A stretch of 64,000 nucleotides of DNA from contig NZ_CP012036.1 of assembly GCF_001298445.1 (NCBI RefSeq), forward strand, positions 4,700,158 through 4,764,157, read 5' to 3'. Origin of the DNA: Nostoc piscinale CENA21 (lineage in GTDB: Bacteria; Cyanobacteriota; Cyanobacteriia; Cyanobacteriales; Nostocaceae). Position 1 is the stretch's first letter. Each line of letters begins with the position of its first letter. Below, piece by piece: positions 27,508 through 35,779 of the stretch. Made by a program: the position numbers and the translations under genes. The notes under the pieces are model-generated. The model saw only the letters and a list, made by a program, of their open reading frames with translations. It was not told the DNA's origin and ran no database searches.

Positions 27508-28284
27508 TTAAGCAGGTCTTGGTAAATTTTGGGATGTTGGAGAATTATTTGGGAGCTTTGTCACTATTTCTAAATTAGCAATTTGTTGTTGTAACCAGTT
27601 GCTAAAAAACTCTCCGATAATTTGCAGACGTAGTTGCTCATTTAATTGCGGTTGAATAATCTCCTCAACAGCAATTATATGCACTCCTTTGGGTGTGACA
27701 ATTGGCTTAATAATTTGTGGCGGAGTCGCAGCAAACACAGCAGCAGCGATTTCTGGTCTTAAGTCGGCGCGGGTGCGGATTCCTTGATAACCTCCAGCCC
27801 GACGAATTTCAGGATTTTCGATATATTGACGGGCAATTTCTTGAAAACTGATTTCATCTTCTTGCAGTGCATAAAATATCTCTAATGCTAAGTCTTCATC
27901 ATCAAAAATGACTTCATAAATTGCTGCGGCATAATATTCAAATTGACGAGCATAAAAATAAGGCTCGACTTTTTCAGCAAATAAATGATTCGCTAATTTT
28001 GTAGATAAAATATTGGCTTTAGCGATTTCTTCAAAATCATCTAAAGAAAGATGATATCTTTCTAGCCAAGCCCAAGTGTCTTCCGCTCTGAGGAGTTTAT
28101 TGGCCAAACGCATACTATCTGCGGCTTGTTGTAGTTCTTCAACTTCGACGGTAATTCCAAGTTTTTCGACTGTTTCAGCAATAATTTTCTGAGTGGCGAT
28201 CGCATCTAATATACTAGGAACTTGACAAGACAATTTGATGTATTCAATAATGTCTTCCACAGCAATATTTAATAGCTTTGCCAT
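27508..28284 (-). CDS. Parvulin-type peptidyl-prolyl isomerase of the export operon
   Basis: 258 residues from ATG 28284, chosen because GGAGGA stands 8 bp upstream (a GTG at 28299 would put that site inside the gene). The N-terminal half is SurA/PrsA-like and helical; the rotamase core has ISFQEIARQYIENPEIRRAG, GGYQGIRTRADLRPEIAAAV and TPKGVHIIAVEEI. No signal peptide is seen, so it probably acts in the cytoplasm. Cyanobacterial peptide-export loci often pair such an isomerase with HlyD and a C39 ABC transporter; it may hold or fold the precursor. It is the last gene of that operon. Confidence 0.85.
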   Translation of the reverse strand: MAKLLNIAVEDIIEYIKLSCQVPSILDAIATQKIIAETVEKLGITVEVEELQQAADSMRLANKLLRAEDTWAWLERYHLSLDDFEEIAKANILSTKLANHLFAEKVEPYFYARQFEYYAAAIYEVIFDDEDLALEIFYALQEDEISFQEIARQYIENPEIRRAGGYQGIRTRADLRPEIAAAVFAATPPQIIKPIVTPKGVHIIAVEEIIQPQLNEQLRLQIIGEFFSNWLQQQIANLEIVTKLPNNSPTSQNLPRPA

Positions 28285-28437
28285 AATTAATTCCTCCACT
28301 AATTCTGATTAGTGTTTTATGGGGCGTATCGAAGTTAATCGCATATCTATATATGTTGGCTAGCAAGAGTATTTCTTATCTCTATCTAGTGGAAGTTTCG
28401 CCTGCTAATTAATATTTTCTGTTAGACATAAAAATTC

Positions 28438-28470
28438 AGATACCCGACTTCTTGAAGAAGTCGGGTATCT
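28438..28470 (-). terminator. Perfect 14-bp hairpin between HlyD and isomerase genes
   Basis: AGATACCCGACTTC (28438-28451) pairs with GAAGTCGGGTATCT (28457-28470). On the minus strand it is followed by GAATTTTTA, giving a terminator-like end after HlyD. The sequence is also a frequent Nostoc palindrome. It suggests that the isomerase is only partly co-transcribed. Confidence 0.6.
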
Positions 28471-28646
28471 AAATGTCACACATAAAATGAAAAGTAAAAT
28501 TAGGGCAGACTATCAAAGCCTACCCTATTAAAAATCAAGATACATGATTTTATAGCAATACTAAATCCTCTCTGCCTTGTCTCCCTTGTTTTCCTTATCT
28601 CCCTTATCCCTTTTATTCACATTTCAAAACAAAGGAGCCATAATCA

Positions 28647-30197
28647 TTACAGTTCTAATCCGCCTTTTTGCAATTTCTTAAATGGATCTAAGATAAAGTC
28701 GATGACACGACGCTGACGAATAATTACTTCAGCATTTGCTGTTTGACCAGGTGTTAAGATAATGCGTTTATCACCAGCTTGGATATAGTTTTTATCTAAG
28801 ACAATATCCAATTCATAGGTTTCGATAGTGGCTTTGCCTTCGCTATCAGTTTGGATTTTCGAGCTAGGTGAAATCCAATGAACGCGCCCTTGGACAACTC
28901 CATAATCTTGGAAGGGATAAGCATCAAATTTGACTTTGACAGGCATACCGACTTTCAAGAAGCCACTTTGTTGACTGGGCATTTGGGCTTTGATAATCAA
29001 CTCACTATTCTTAGGTGCTATTTGGGCGACGATTTGTCCGGCTTCGACTACGGGGCCTGGTTTGGTGACTGGTAATTCAAAGATTGTGCCATCAATTGGC
29101 GATCGCACTACACGCTGCTGTAATTGCAGTTTGAGTGAGGTAATCTGACTCTTGGTTTGGGCAATTTCTGATTGCAGGGTAGTAATTTGGTTCTGCATAT
29201 CTTTGAGTTGTTCTTGGCTTTTCAGCAGCGCCAGTCTCCCGGCTTGCACTACGCCTTGATAGCTACTTTGCTGTTCTTCTAGGCGCAGTTTGGCTTGCTG
29301 AATATCTGCCCAAGCTTGACTCATAATGGATTGATAGCGGGTAACTTCCTCCTTTAAACTTAATTCTGATTGTGTGAGTTCGGCGCTTGCTTGTTCTCGC
29401 AAGCGTTGACTTTCTTCGGCAATTTTTTCTAATTCCACTACTTTAACTTGCGCGATCGCACCTTCGTTTAAAAGTTGACGATAGCGGTCAACTTCTGATA
29501 CATCTCGATTAAAACGACTGTGAGCTAATTTTTGGTCAATCCGTGTGGAATTAATTTTCTGTCTAGCCTGTTCTACAGTGGCGAGTTTTTCTAGTCTTTG
29601 CAGGTTATAGCTGCTGATTTTAGCATCGAGATTTTGTTGTGCTTGGTTAACTTGGGCAACTTTTTCTAAGGCTTGGGCTTGGTTTTGTTGTTCTTGAATG
29701 TTAATCGCCAGCATCAGTTGATTTTTGAGTAATTCCAACTGTGATAGCCGAGTGTTTAACCCTTCTAGTTTCGTTTGTGTTTGTTGCAAATCTGTTTGCA
29801 ACACATCCGAGTCTAACTGCATCAAAACCTGTCCAGCTTTCACCGTCGCGCCTTCTTGGACATTGACGGCTTTGACTGCACCTGTAACCGGAACGCCCAA
29901 TTTTTGCGTTGCACCTTTGGGTTCTAAACGTCCTCTAGCAGAGCCTGTTTCGTCTACTTTAGCGAGCATTGTCCAAGGGATCACAATGGCTGCAAAGGCG
30001 ACTAGCAAGTACAACATTGAACGTGTCCAGAGCTTGGGTAAAGCATCTAAAAGTTCTTCTGTACCGTAATACCAATCATTAATTTCAGTTGTCTTGATTG
30101 ATTCATCGACAACTACATCAGAATCATCAAACTGGCGAAGTTCATTTTGCTGTGGTTGAGTAAGTATGGATGAGAAATCGGAATAAGAATTTGGCAT
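28647..30197 (-). CDS. HlyD-family membrane-fusion (adaptor) protein
   Basis: 516 residues: cytoplasmic N-terminus of about 60 residues, one membrane helix (MLYLLVAFAAIVIPWTMLAK), a lipoyl-like half motif (GAVKAVNVQEGATVKAGQVL), about 220 residues of Gln/Glu-rich coiled coil, then the returning lipoyl half (VRSPIDGTIFELPVTKPG) and beta-barrel region ending QRRVIDFILDPFKKL. It connects an inner-membrane ABC exporter to an outer-membrane channel for one-step export. Together with the C39 ABC transporter upstream it should export the nearby peptides. No TolC-type channel gene is in the window. Confidence 0.9.
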   Translation of the reverse strand: MPNSYSDFSSILTQPQQNELRQFDDSDVVVDESIKTTEINDWYYGTEELLDALPKLWTRSMLYLLVAFAAIVIPWTMLAKVDETGSARGRLEPKGATQKLGVPVTGAVKAVNVQEGATVKAGQVLMQLDSDVLQTDLQQTQTKLEGLNTRLSQLELLKNQLMLAINIQEQQNQAQALEKVAQVNQAQQNLDAKISSYNLQRLEKLATVEQARQKINSTRIDQKLAHSRFNRDVSEVDRYRQLLNEGAIAQVKVVELEKIAEESQRLREQASAELTQSELSLKEEVTRYQSIMSQAWADIQQAKLRLEEQQSSYQGVVQAGRLALLKSQEQLKDMQNQITTLQSEIAQTKSQITSLKLQLQQRVVRSPIDGTIFELPVTKPGPVVEAGQIVAQIAPKNSELIIKAQMPSQQSGFLKVGMPVKVKFDAYPFQDYGVVQGRVHWISPSSKIQTDSEGKATIETYELDIVLDKNYIQAGDKRIILTPGQTANAEVIIRQRRVIDFILDPFKKLQKGGLEL

Positions 30198-30297
30198 AGG
30201 TAATTCAACAGTTTACTGTTGACTGTTAACTGTTCATGTGCAAATTTCCCAGATGCTCAATTTGATTTAGGACTTATAAAGGTCAGGATTTGTTTAG

Positions 30298-30416
30298 ATT
30301 GGGTGTAGGGGTATAGGGGTGTGGGGTGTAGGAGAAGAGTACTAATTTATAACTATTTCATGGTCGTTTTTATTCTTTCCCTTATACCCCTAACCCCTTA
30401 CACCGCTATACCCCTA
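30298..30416. repeat. Inverted GGGTGTAGGGGTATAGGGG repeats
   Basis: G-rich copies at 30299-30332 face C-rich copies at 30378-30416 (CCCTTATACCCCTAACCCCT), making a long imperfect hairpin between the ABC transporter and HlyD genes. Confidence 0.6.
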
Positions 30417-30457
30417 CAGACTTCATGATCAGTCTTTCACTGAACAAGAGATAAGTC

Positions 30458-33028
30458 CTATGTTTGCGCCAGTTGTTGCTGGTTGAGATAAAAATAATGA
30501 CCTTTTCTGGCAATTAATTCGTCGTGAGTGCCACTTTCAACTAATAAGCCGCGATCTAATACCAGAATTAAGTCTGCGTGACGCACGGTGGAAAGGCGAT
30601 GAGCAATGATTAAACTTGTGCGTCCTTTGAGGATGGTTGTCAGGTTATTTTGAATGATGCGTTCAGATTCAGCGTCGAGGTGACTGGTGGCTTCATCTAA
30701 TAATAATAAACGCGGATTACCTAATAAAGCACGAGCGATCGCAATTCTTTGTCGCTGTCCACCAGATAACATGCCGCCACCTTCACCAATTTGAGTTTCG
30801 TAACCCATTGGTAACTGTTTAATGAAGTCATCTGCACCTGCTAAACGCGCCGCTTGGATAATTTCTTCTAAGTTAGCTTCGGGGTGAGCAATGCTGATAT
30901 TTTCGCGGATTGTCCCGCCGAATAAAAAGGTGTCTTGATCAACAACTCCAATTTGAGAACGCAGCGATCGCAAAGATATACTAGTCACATCGTGAGCGTC
31001 AACTAAAACTTTACCATCTGTCGGCGGATATAACCCCAAAATCAATTTAGATAAGGTAGTTTTGCCCGAACCACTCCGCCCTACTACAGCCACGGTTTGT
31101 TGGGGTTTAATTTCAAAACTGAGATTTTCTAAGACATTAATATCACTATCTGGATGATAGCGAAAGGTGACATTTTCAAACTTAATATGTCCTTGCAATC
31201 TGGATAAAGTCTGCCGGGGATGGTGTTGTAAATCTTCTTCTGGTTCGGCTTCTAAAACATCATTAATGCGCTCAGTCGCAATCATTACTTCTTGTACTTG
31301 ATTCCACAACACCACCAATCTTTGAAAAGGGCGAATAATATTACCCAAAAGCATATTAAAAGCTACTAATTGCCCGATTGTCAGTTGATGTTGAATTACC
31401 AATGATGCCCCAAACCACAATAAACCTGTACTAACCACGGTTTCAATTGTGGCACTAAAAATTTGCAGTTGATTGCCGACAATTTGCCCGCTAAATGTCT
31501 TTTTAATCAAATTATTCAAGAGTTCTTCCCAATGCCAACGAACTGTTTGCTCAATGGACATCGAGCGAATTGAACGAATCCCCGTGAGAGATTGAATTAA
31601 ATAACTGTTTTCGTTGGCAGTGGCGGTAAATACTTCACGACTAATGCGGCGGAGAAAAGGTGTAGCCACCAGCGCCAACAGCATAAACGGTGGGACAATA
31701 CATAAGCTGAGTAAAGCCATTGATGGGCTGTACCAAAACATCAACCCGACATAAATAAATACTGTCAGTAAGTCTAAAGTGATTGATAAAGCTTCTCCAG
31801 TCAAAAAACGCTGAATTTTTTGATTTTCTTGGACGCGAGAAACAATATCACCAACATAACGTGATTCAAAAAATGCCAGAGGTAAACGAAAGGTATGTTT
31901 GATAAATCCTACCAATAAAGATAAGCTAATCCGATTGGCTGTGTGGTCTAAAAGATATTGTCGCAGTCCATTGATAGCAACGCGGAATAATCCAAAAATC
32001 AGTAACCCTAAACCCACAGCATTTAATGTCAGGTTGCTTCCTTGAACAATGACTCTATCTAAAAGTAACTGCGTAAATAAAGGTGTCACTAATCCAAATA
32101 CCTGAATAAATACCGAAGCAGTGAACACTTCTAACAGCACTCGCCAATGGGGTTTAACTAAATCAAAAAACTGCCAAAATTGCAGATTTTCTTCTTCAGT
32201 TTCTTTGAGTAAAGTTGTGGGTTGGAGTAATAAAGCGTAACCAGTCCATCCAGCTTTAAATTCGCCGACTGTCAGAGTGCGTTGCCCGATCGCCGGATCA
32301 CCAATAATTACCCTTTTTTTGGTAATCTCATAAACAACTACGTAATGCTTACCTTCCCAATGGGCGATCGCAGGTAGAGTTTGTTGTGCCAGTTTATCTA
32401 AACTCGCTTTCACCGGACGAGTCGCAAAACCCACACTCTCAGCAGCAGCTGTCAAACCTCTCAGGGAAGCACCACCACGACTCACATTCGCTAACTCTCG
32501 CAGTCGATTAATACTTAAACGCTTACCCCAATAGCGACTCACCATCACCAAGCAAGCTGCACCACAATCTGCGGCACTTTGTTGTTCAAAAAAAGGATAC
32601 CGCTTCGTCAATTTTCCCCACACATGAGTTGCCCGCACCTTCGGGTTAGGAAAATAAGCTTGACGCTGCTTCTTGGGCTTCGGCGGTGATAGGGACTGAG
32701 AAATTCCTTCTCCCCTACCCCCTGCCCCCTGCCCCCTGCCTTCCTCTTCCCTCCTGCCTGCTGTACCGGCAAAGCGGTGACGTTGTACAATCTGGCAGAT
32801 ATTTACGCCGACAAAGGGGAAGTGGATGAAGCGATCGCACTTTTCAATCAGTCTTTGGAAATATTTGAACGTATTGGTGATGTCCGAGGCAAAGCAGCGA
32901 CGTTGCACCAACTGGGAATGATCTACGCTAACAAAGGGGAAGTGGATTAAGCGATCACAGTTTTCAATCAGTCTTTGGAAATAACTGAACGCATTGGTAA
33001 TGTTCAAGGCAAAGCGGCGACGTTGCAC
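30458..33028 (-). CDS. C39-peptidase-containing ABC exporter, N-terminus displaced
   Basis: The recognisable protein starts about 32700: linker QSLSPPKPKKQRQAYFPNPK, then C39 peptidase with catalytic Cys in QQSAADCGAACLVMVSRYWG, His in HWEGKHYVVVYEI and Asp in GDPA; a six-helix ABC membrane domain; and a nucleotide-binding domain with VVGRSGSGKTTLSKLI, LSGGQRQRIAIARALL and LLLLDEATSHLD. It would cut leaders after GG and export the core. The open frame runs back to ATG 33028, but that part is merely the antisense of TPR repeats (QRRRFALNITNAF...) joined through a CCCCCTG repeat at 32716-32760. Related cyanobacterial exporters often have an extra N-terminal nucleotide-binding-type regulatory region, absent here. 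The true start is undetermined; there is no in-frame ATG between 32700 and the peptidase. Confidence 0.85.
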   Translation of the reverse strand: MQRRRFALNITNAFSYFQRLIENCDRLIHFPFVSVDHSQLVQRRCFASDITNTFKYFQRLIEKCDRFIHFPFVGVNICQIVQRHRFAGTAGRREEEGRGQGAGGRGEGISQSLSPPKPKKQRQAYFPNPKVRATHVWGKLTKRYPFFEQQSAADCGAACLVMVSRYWGKRLSINRLRELANVSRGGASLRGLTAAAESVGFATRPVKASLDKLAQQTLPAIAHWEGKHYVVVYEITKKRVIIGDPAIGQRTLTVGEFKAGWTGYALLLQPTTLLKETEEENLQFWQFFDLVKPHWRVLLEVFTASVFIQVFGLVTPLFTQLLLDRVIVQGSNLTLNAVGLGLLIFGLFRVAINGLRQYLLDHTANRISLSLLVGFIKHTFRLPLAFFESRYVGDIVSRVQENQKIQRFLTGEALSITLDLLTVFIYVGLMFWYSPSMALLSLCIVPPFMLLALVATPFLRRISREVFTATANENSYLIQSLTGIRSIRSMSIEQTVRWHWEELLNNLIKKTFSGQIVGNQLQIFSATIETVVSTGLLWFGASLVIQHQLTIGQLVAFNMLLGNIIRPFQRLVVLWNQVQEVMIATERINDVLEAEPEEDLQHHPRQTLSRLQGHIKFENVTFRYHPDSDINVLENLSFEIKPQQTVAVVGRSGSGKTTLSKLILGLYPPTDGKVLVDAHDVTSISLRSLRSQIGVVDQDTFLFGGTIRENISIAHPEANLEEIIQAARLAGADDFIKQLPMGYETQIGEGGGMLSGGQRQRIAIARALLGNPRLLLLDEATSHLDAESERIIQNNLTTILKGRTSLIIAHRLSTVRHADLILVLDRGLLVESGTHDELIARKGHYFYLNQQQLAQT
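32711..32760. repeat. CCCCCTG/TTCCTCTTCCC repeat at a gene junction
   Basis: TCCCCTACCCCCTGCCCCCT and following copies mark the exact point where the exporter coding sequence meets the TPR pseudogene. It is a likely recombination joint. Confidence 0.7.
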
Positions 33029-33774
33029 TGTCTGGAATATCTACGCCAACAAAGGGGAAGTGGATGAAGCGATCGCACTCTACAATCAGTCTTTGGAAAT
33101 AATTGAACGCATTGGTGAATGTCCAAGGCAAAGCGACGACGTTGTACCAACTGGGATATATCTACGCTAATAAAGGGGAAGTAGAACAAGCGATAGCCTT
33201 CTACAATCAGTCGTTGGAAATAGATTGAACGCATTGGTGATGTCCAAGGCAAAGCGACGACGTTGTACCAACTGGGATATATCTACGCCAATAAAGGGGA
33301 AGTGGAGGAAGCGATCGCACTTTTTAATCAGTCTTTGCAAATATTTGAAGGCGTTGGTGATGCCCAAGGCAAAGCGGCGACGTTGAACAATCGGGGAAAT
33401 CTCTACGCCAACAAAGGGGAAGTGGATTAAGCGATCGCATTTTTCAATCAGTCTTTGGAAATAAATGAACGCATTGGTAATGTCCAAGGCAAAGCGGCAG
33501 CTTTGCACGAACTGGGATATATCTACGCCAACAAAGGGGAAGTGGATGAAGCGATCGCACTTTTCAATCGGTCTTTGGAAATTACTGAACGCATTGGTAA
33601 TGTCCAAGGCAAAGCAATTACTCTGGGGTGGTTAGGAGGTTTGGCAGAACAGCAGGGTGAATACACTAAAGCGATATCCTATTTGCAACCAGCTTTAGAG
33701 ATTTTGCAGCGACTACAGTCACCGGATGCTGAAAGTGTGCGGGCGATTCTTGAGAGGGTGATGGGGAATTCTTG
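32762..33774 (+). pseudogene. Decayed TPR-repeat protein gene (seven 120-bp units)
   Basis: Seven tandem 40-residue TPR units of the type GKAATLHQLGYIYANKGEVD / EAIALFNQSLEITERIGNV. Two units carry the same nonsense change (GATGAAGCG to GATTAAGCG, near 32946 and 33426). There are also non-homopolymer indels, for example GGTGAATGTCC near 33117 and GAAATAGATTGAACGC near 33224. The final stretch 33455-33775 is open and ends with a normal C-terminus (WLGGLAEQQGEYTKAISYLQ ... RVMGNS). The 5' part is missing at the junction with the exporter gene. This is real decay, unlike the homopolymer shifts elsewhere. The related intact family members are signalling scaffolds, often with CHAT or NTPase domains. 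Confidence 0.85.
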
Positions 33775-33861
33775 AAGATTTTTGTCTCACGCAAAGGCGC
33801 GGAGGCGCAGAGAGGAAGGTGAGTGTGTGGTTTGAGTAAATGGAAGTTGCTGTAATGAGTT

Positions 33862-34136
33862 TTTGATACTCGTGAATGAGTGTTTTATCTTCGTGGACGA
33901 GTGTTTAATACTCATGCGAGAGTGTTTGATACTCGCGGGAGAGTGTTTGATATTCGCGGGAGAGTGTTTGATATTCGTGAATGAGTCTTTGATACTCGTG
34001 GACGAGTCTTTGATATTCGCGGGAGAGTGTTTAATACTCGTGGGCGAGTGTTTGATATTCGCAGGAGAGTGTTTAATACTCGTGAATGAGTCTTTGAACT
34101 CCATTAATGAATCTTTGAGCTTCGTTGATGAATCTT
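33862..34136. repeat. 21-bp minisatellite, about 12-13 units
   Basis: The unit is approximately AGTGTTTGATACTCGCGGG plus AG, repeating every 21 bp with variants such as AATGAGTCTTTGATACTCGT. Since 21 is a multiple of three, both strands stay open and would give heptad peptides (SIKHSPAN type on minus, ECLIFAG type on plus). I see no ribosome site or domain and treat it as a repeat, not a gene. Confidence 0.75.
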
Positions 34137-34145
34137 GACGGCAAT

Positions 34146-34865
34146 TTAGGTGAGAGAATCAGGATCTACGCCGAGCGATCTTAATCTTTCTCGTAATAAT
34201 TGCGCTTGTTGCTGTGCTTGTTGCGCTTGTTGTTGAGCTTGCTGTGCTTGTTGTTGAGCTTGCTGTGCTTGTTCTTCTGGTGTTAAAAGCCTTTGTCCTT
34301 CTTGGTTATACCAATACATCCACTCGCGGGGAATACCAAGATAAGTCCCCTGTTCTATACCAATTCCTAAACCAATTTCTGGTAGCCAAACTGGATTACC
34401 ATCATGTAATTCATAAGCATGATTAACTAATTTATAAACTTCTAACCGTGGCTTGCGGCGGCGAAATGGGTTGTAAACCACGTAATACAAAATCCCTAAC
34501 TTGGCGTACTCTGCTTTTTTAGTTGAGTATTCACCACGATATGTCTGAGATACTACTTCCAGAACTAATAATGGTAGTTTCTTCTCTTCCCAAAGCACAT
34601 AACTGGGGCGGAGGTTTTGATCATAAAATCTCTCTACGCCCAGACTCAGGAATCCATCTGGGACGATCGCTGGTAAATCTGGATCATAATAAATACCCAT
34701 ATCTACGCCAAAAAACCAATCCATGCGTTCTGGCCAAGCCATCGCCAAAAGGACTTTGAGTAAACCGGGAATTAAATCTTGTAATTCATTATCCACGGGG
34801 GTATCGTCAGAGTCTGGTAATTCCTCAGATGAAGGCAAACAAGCTAATGGATTGTAATTTAGCAT
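34146..34865 (-). CDS. Uma2-family (DUF820) endonuclease-like protein
   Basis: 239 residues: central restriction-endonuclease-like fold with DLPAIVPDGFLSLGVE, LPLLVLEVVSQTYRGEYSTK (the Asp/Glu-x-Lys-type catalytic region) and KLGILYYVVYNP. The C-terminal tail is a Gln/Ala heptad coil (PEEQAQQAQQQAQQAQQQAQ) before LLRERLRSLGVDPDSLT. Uma2 genes are present in dozens of copies in Nostocales and their role is unknown; they are often associated with mobile or repeat regions. The ATG at 34865 is preceded by GGGATATCA without a strong ribosome site. Confidence 0.85.
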   Translation of the reverse strand: MLNYNPLACLPSSEELPDSDDTPVDNELQDLIPGLLKVLLAMAWPERMDWFFGVDMGIYYDPDLPAIVPDGFLSLGVERFYDQNLRPSYVLWEEKKLPLLVLEVVSQTYRGEYSTKKAEYAKLGILYYVVYNPFRRRKPRLEVYKLVNHAYELHDGNPVWLPEIGLGIGIEQGTYLGIPREWMYWYNQEGQRLLTPEEQAQQAQQQAQQAQQQAQQAQQQAQLLRERLRSLGVDPDSLT

Positions 34866-35007
34866 GATTGATATCCCGTTCCTCAGTTATGAGTACATCT
34901 TTATTTTATTCATGAAAGAATCAGGATTGATGCGAAGCGATCGCACTGAAATATTTTTGTCTCACGTAAAAGTGAAAAACCGCGAATAATCAATCTTTAA
35001 TTAGAAC

Positions 35008-35642
35008 TTACGCATCTTGTTCAAATTGGTCAATGGCTTCGATATCATCAGAAATCTGAACGCATTGTTCTAATAAAGCAATATTGAGTTCAGGTAATAT
35101 TTCACTTGCAGTAATTTGTTCGTAACCGTGGGTATCTAAAAACTGCGATGGTGTTTCTTCGCGTAAATGATAAAGTTTGAGTTGATTAAATTGCCAAGTC
35201 CAAACCTCGGCTACTCCTAAACGTTGGTAAATTTTTAACTTATCCAGGCTACCACTCGTAATATTTACCTCTATAGCTAAGTCTGGAATATTTTTTTTCT
35301 CACCAATGGCGTAGCATTCATCAGGTTCAACTCCAGCTTGTTTGAGTTGTTTTTTAACAGTGGAACTTCCCATTGGGCTGAAGCGGATTCGCTTTAAGTA
35401 GAGATAGCGTTCTATTAAAATAGCTAAACGTTTTTTTTTATATTTTCATGCCTGATAGACGGTGACACAATTTCTAATATTCCATCTATATAAGTGATAC
35501 GGTAATGAGAGTTATCTTCTAGTTTGGCTAGTAATGCTTCATACATTTGCCAGCTTACGCCAGTAGTGGTAAATTTTTCCTCTGGGTCATCAATTTGAGA
35601 TAACTCTGGCTCGTTTAAAAGTTCTGTCAGGCTACTGACCAT
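35008..35642 (-). pseudogene. Second Uma2-family gene, frameshifted in an A9 run near 35435
   Basis: The N-terminal part (MVSSLTELLNEPELSQIDDP, then GVSWQMYEALLAKLEDNSHY and YIDGILEIVSPSIRHENI) stops just after the poly-A run. The rest (IERYLYLKRIRFSPMGSSTV ... DLAIEVNITSGSLDKLKIYQ ... GVAEVWTWQFNQLKLYHL) continues in another frame to 35008. Changing the run by one base joins them into a normal roughly 211-residue Uma2 protein. Only 35 bp separate its start from the recQ region, which is divergent. Confidence 0.78.
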
Positions 35643-35779
35643 AATTTGATTTCTCCTAGTAAGGTTTTGCTGGGGTCATGCCTGTACATATTTTAATTCA
35701 CACCACAGACAGGATTTTATGCTTTTATAATCTTGTTATCTACTACCTACGCAGAATGCAGCCAAAAAAAGCGATCGCT

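Noticed and set aside
32760..33607. Minus-strand ORFs rich in QRRRFALDITNAF as a new repeat protein or as an N-terminal domain of the exporter
   Set aside because: They are exact antisense of the TPR units on the plus strand and lack start signals.
32762..33774. CRISPR-like array
   Set aside because: The period is 120 bp and the units encode TPR helices with HIP1 sites; there are no unique spacers or cas genes.
33787..34138. Heptad-repeat proteins on both strands
   Set aside because: Explained by a 21-bp tandem repeat with no stops in either direction; no ribosome site, no conserved ends.
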